NCBI GenBank assembly: GCA_964390645.1
Contig: CAYMLL010000406.1
Coordinates: 1-5,749 of the forward strand
Reading direction: 5' to 3'
DNA: 5,749 nucleotides
From: CAYMLL01 sp964390645
GTDB taxonomy: Bacteria; Planctomycetota; UBA8108
The position numbers were made by a program, and so were the translations under genes. Each line of letters begins with the position of its first letter. Within the stretch, counting starts at the first letter, position 1. The notes below the pieces were generated by a model. The model was not told the origin of the DNA and did not search any database. It worked only from the letters and a program-made list of their open reading frames with translations. Of the stretch, positions 5,690-5,749 are shown piece after piece.

Positions 5690-5749
5690 CTACCCGTCGT
5701 CGTCTTCGAGCTCGACCTCGCGAGCGAGAATAGCGCCGTCCTCGGTCGG
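5690..5749 (-). CDS. C-terminal end of a DUF5666-like protein, N-terminus beyond window
   Basis: Only the last 19 codons and the TAG stop are present: PTEDGAILAREVELEDDDG. Sixteen of 19 codons end in G or C and second positions are mostly A or T, a clear coding profile in a short sample. The pattern of a turn (E-D-G) followed by a strand (AILAREVELED) and an acidic end resembles the repeating small beta-barrel strands of DUF5666 proteins, typically exported proteins of unknown function whose copies often end in x-D-G-x-x-x-A-R-x-V/I-E-x-E-D. The assignment rests on this short motif alone. The gene is transcribed toward the island and the repeat gene, with about 1.25 kb between its stop and the next candidate start. 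Confidence 0.55.
   Translation of the reverse strand, partial: PTEDGAILAREVELEDDDG

Overview
The window is roughly two-thirds G+C. All the coding evidence I trust lies on the minus strand, so it is best read from right to left. It suggests an uncultured, high-GC, probably Gram-negative bacterium that exports large repeat proteins, as seen in Planctomycetota, Myxococcota or Acidobacteriota. The sequence alone does not fix the phylum.

Right edge (5690-5749): the last 19 codons of a minus-strand gene. Its acidic tail resembles the end of a DUF5666-type domain. From there to 4435 (about 1.25 kb) I see no intact gene. This stretch holds several GC-rich inverted repeats, a short coding-like frame broken by one stop, and a sharp AT-rich island (4576-4623) containing TATAAT motifs and a perfect 12-bp palindrome. 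The island is the best candidate control region in the window and lies about 140 bp upstream of the next minus-strand start.

Middle (3178-4434): a 418-codon open frame on the minus strand. Only its first 83 or so codons look coding: a hydrophobic leader, then an EPN/KAN tripeptide repeat built from a 9-bp DNA repeat, with about 88% G/C at third codon positions. After a T4 run at 4183-4186 the third-position signal moves to another frame. This suggests a frameshifted, decaying or mis-sequenced gene. Its stop overlaps the next start as ATGA.

Left (1-3181): the main gene, 1,060 codons visible and running off the left edge. It encodes an exported protein with a signal peptide, a cysteine-free N-terminal segment of about 130 residues, and seven complete plus one truncated cysteine-rich unit of about 119 residues, each resembling the bacterial pre-peptidase C-terminal (PPC) beta-sandwich. 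The cysteines follow a strict plan: six are invariant and an extra pair is present or absent together. The last two units are about 91% identical in DNA over 127 bp, indicating recent duplication. Because the gene leaves the window it is easy to miss, and long antisense frames cover it.

I found no tRNA, rRNA, CRISPR array, insertion sequence or recognisable enzyme. The genes do not make up a known pathway. A common theme of exported proteins is an inference.
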